Source: Nitrosomonas sp. (lineage in GTDB: Bacteria > Pseudomonadota > Gammaproteobacteria > Burkholderiales > Nitrosomonadaceae). From it: 7,158 nucleotides of DNA. A program made the translations under genes and the position numbers. Positions within the stretch are counted from its first letter, which is position 1; every line of letters starts with the position of its first letter. This document shows, in pieces, positions 6,087 through 7,158 of this stretch. The notes beneath the pieces are model-generated. The model was not told where the DNA came from. It made no database searches and saw nothing but the letters and a program-made list of their open reading frames with translations. The stretch is from NCBI GenBank assembly GCA_003514765.1, contig DOOY01000314.1:1-7158 (forward strand), written 5' to 3'.

Positions 6087-7158
6087 ATGGCAGAAATAAG
6101 AAATTACACCATGAATTTTGGCCCACAGCACCCGGCAGCGCATGGCGTGTTAAGGCTGGTGCTCGAATTGGATGGAGAAGTTGTCAGGCGTGCCGACCCG
6201 CATATTGGTCTTTTGCATCGTGCGACTGAGAAACTTGCGGAAAATAAAACGTATCTTCAATCTGTTCCTTATATGGATCGATTGGACTATGTGTCGATGA
6301 TGGTCAATGAACACGCTTATGTTATGGCTATCGAAAAACTGCTACAGATAGACGTGCCGATAAGAGCGCAATATATTCGGGTGATGTTTGATGAAATTAC
6401 CCGGATATTGAATCATTTATTATGGATTGGTGCGCACGCATTGGATGTGGGAGCAATGACAATGTTTCTCTATGCCTTCCGTGAAAGAGAAGATCTTATG
6501 GATTGCTATGAAGCGGTATCAGGTGCAAGACTGCATGCAGCATATTACCGCCCGGGTGGCGTTTATCGTGATTTACCGGACTCAATGCCGCAATATCAAT
6601 CGTCAAAGATACACAGCGAAAAACAAACACGTTTAAGAAATGAAAACAGGGAAGGTTCCTTGTTGGATTTTATTGAAGACTTTACCGAACGTTTCCCGAC
6701 CTACGTCGATGAATACGAAACATTGTTGACAGATAATCGTATATGGAAGCAACGTTTGGTGGATATCGGAGTCGTTTCTCCTGAACGTGCCAAAGCGCTT
6801 GGCTTTACCGGTCCAATGTTGCGTGGTTCGGGTGTAGAGTGGGATTTGCGGAAAAAACAGCCATACGAAGTCTACGACCGGCTTGATTTCGATATTCCGG
6901 TGGGTGTGAATGGCGATTGTTATGATCGGTATCTGGTGCGCATGGAGGAGTTTCGCCAGTCCAACCGAATTATCAAGCAGTGTGTTGATTGGTTACGCAA
7001 AAATCCGGGCCCGGTCATTACCGATAATCATAAGGTTGCCCCTCCGTCACGTGTTGCAATGAAACAGAATATGGAAGAGATGATTCATCATTTCAAGCTA
7101 TTCTCGGAAGGTTTTCATGTGCCGCCCGGCGAAGCATATGTTGGCGTCGAGCACCCGA
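6087..7158 (+). CDS. nuoD: NADH-quinone oxidoreductase subunit D (3' end outside window)
   Basis: This 49-kDa-type subunit of complex I is descended from the large subunit of NiFe hydrogenases; with NuoB it forms the quinone-binding site. The window holds the first 357 codons without a stop. The full protein is usually about 417 residues, so roughly the last 60 lie to the right. It begins with the family-typical MAEIRNYT and [13 protein letters not shown] (12-24). [10 protein letters not shown] follows at 41-50 and [10 protein letters not shown] at 61-70. By spacing, His19 and Tyr68 match the quinone-headgroup ligands of the family. Later blocks include [21 protein letters not shown] and [16 protein letters not shown], all conserved. 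The start ATG at 6087 has only a weak AATAAG upstream. The frame stays open to the window edge and shows no damage. Confidence 0.97.
   Translation, partial: MAEIRNYTMNFGPQHPAAHGVLRLVLELDGEVVRRADPHIGLLHRATEKLAENKTYLQSVPYMDRLDYVSMMVNEHAYVMAIEKLLQIDVPIRAQYIRVMFDEITRILNHLLWIGAHALDVGAMTMFLYAFREREDLMDCYEAVSGARLHAAYYRPGGVYRDLPDSMPQYQSSKIHSEKQTRLRNENREGSLLDFIEDFTERFPTYVDEYETLLTDNRIWKQRLVDIGVVSPERAKALGFTGPMLRGSGVEWDLRKKQPYEVYDRLDFDIPVGVNGDCYDRYLVRMEEFRQSNRIIKQCVDWLRKNPGPVITDNHKVAPPSRVAMKQNMEEMIHHFKLFSEGFHVPPGEAYVGVEHP

Noticed and set aside
1..7158. Search for mobile elements, CRISPR arrays, toxin-antitoxin or defence genes.
   Set aside because: Coding is dense and all genes belong to known housekeeping families with intact motifs. 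I saw no long repeats, integrase or transposase fragments, no disruption at the tRNA 3' end suggesting an attachment site, and no unknown gene.

Overview
The window reads as an ordinary core-chromosome segment of a moderately AT-rich betaproteobacterium. The order tpiA, secG, tRNA-Leu(GAG), nuoA-B-C-D is a familiar betaproteobacterial arrangement. NuoC and NuoD are separate proteins, unlike the fused NuoCD of E. coli and relatives. The protein sequences look betaproteobacterial; the AT-rich base composition would suit a Nitrosomonas-like member, but that genus-level guess is from memory and weak. All genes are on the + strand.

Layout. Positions 1-273 hold no convincing gene. They contain an 8-bp inverted repeat (6-30), a terminator-like hairpin (39-75) that probably closes a gene lying left of the window, and a promoter with a perfect TATAAT box just before pstC. 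Positions 274-2951 are the membrane and ATPase part of the high-affinity phosphate ABC transporter: pstC, pstA and pstB. The periplasmic phosphate binder (pstS) and the regulator phoU are not in the window. A 224-bp gap follows, with weak hairpins and a promoter-like sequence overlapped by a perfect 7-bp dyad. Next come tpiA (triosephosphate isomerase) and secG (Sec translocon subunit), 18 bp apart, then a complete tRNA-Leu with anticodon GAG and encoded CCA. From 4564 to the right edge runs the start of the complex I operon: nuoA, nuoB, nuoC and a nuoD cut off by the window end.

How the genes work together. PstC and PstA form the inner-membrane channel, driven by PstB dimers, and import phosphate captured by a PstS encoded elsewhere. 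NuoA-D are the first subunits of proton-pumping NADH:quinone oxidoreductase: NuoB carries cluster N2, NuoC and NuoD form the connecting arm, NuoD lines the quinone site, and NuoA sits in the membrane at the junction. TpiA and SecG are housekeeping genes that share a transcript by spacing but not a pathway.

All proteins have normal lengths and intact key residues. I found no mobile element, CRISPR array, pseudogene or unknown protein-coding gene, and nothing that supports a previously undescribed system. The points worth a second look are regulatory: the possibly leaderless pstC start, the dyad over the tpiA promoter, and the uneven use of Shine-Dalgarno sites.
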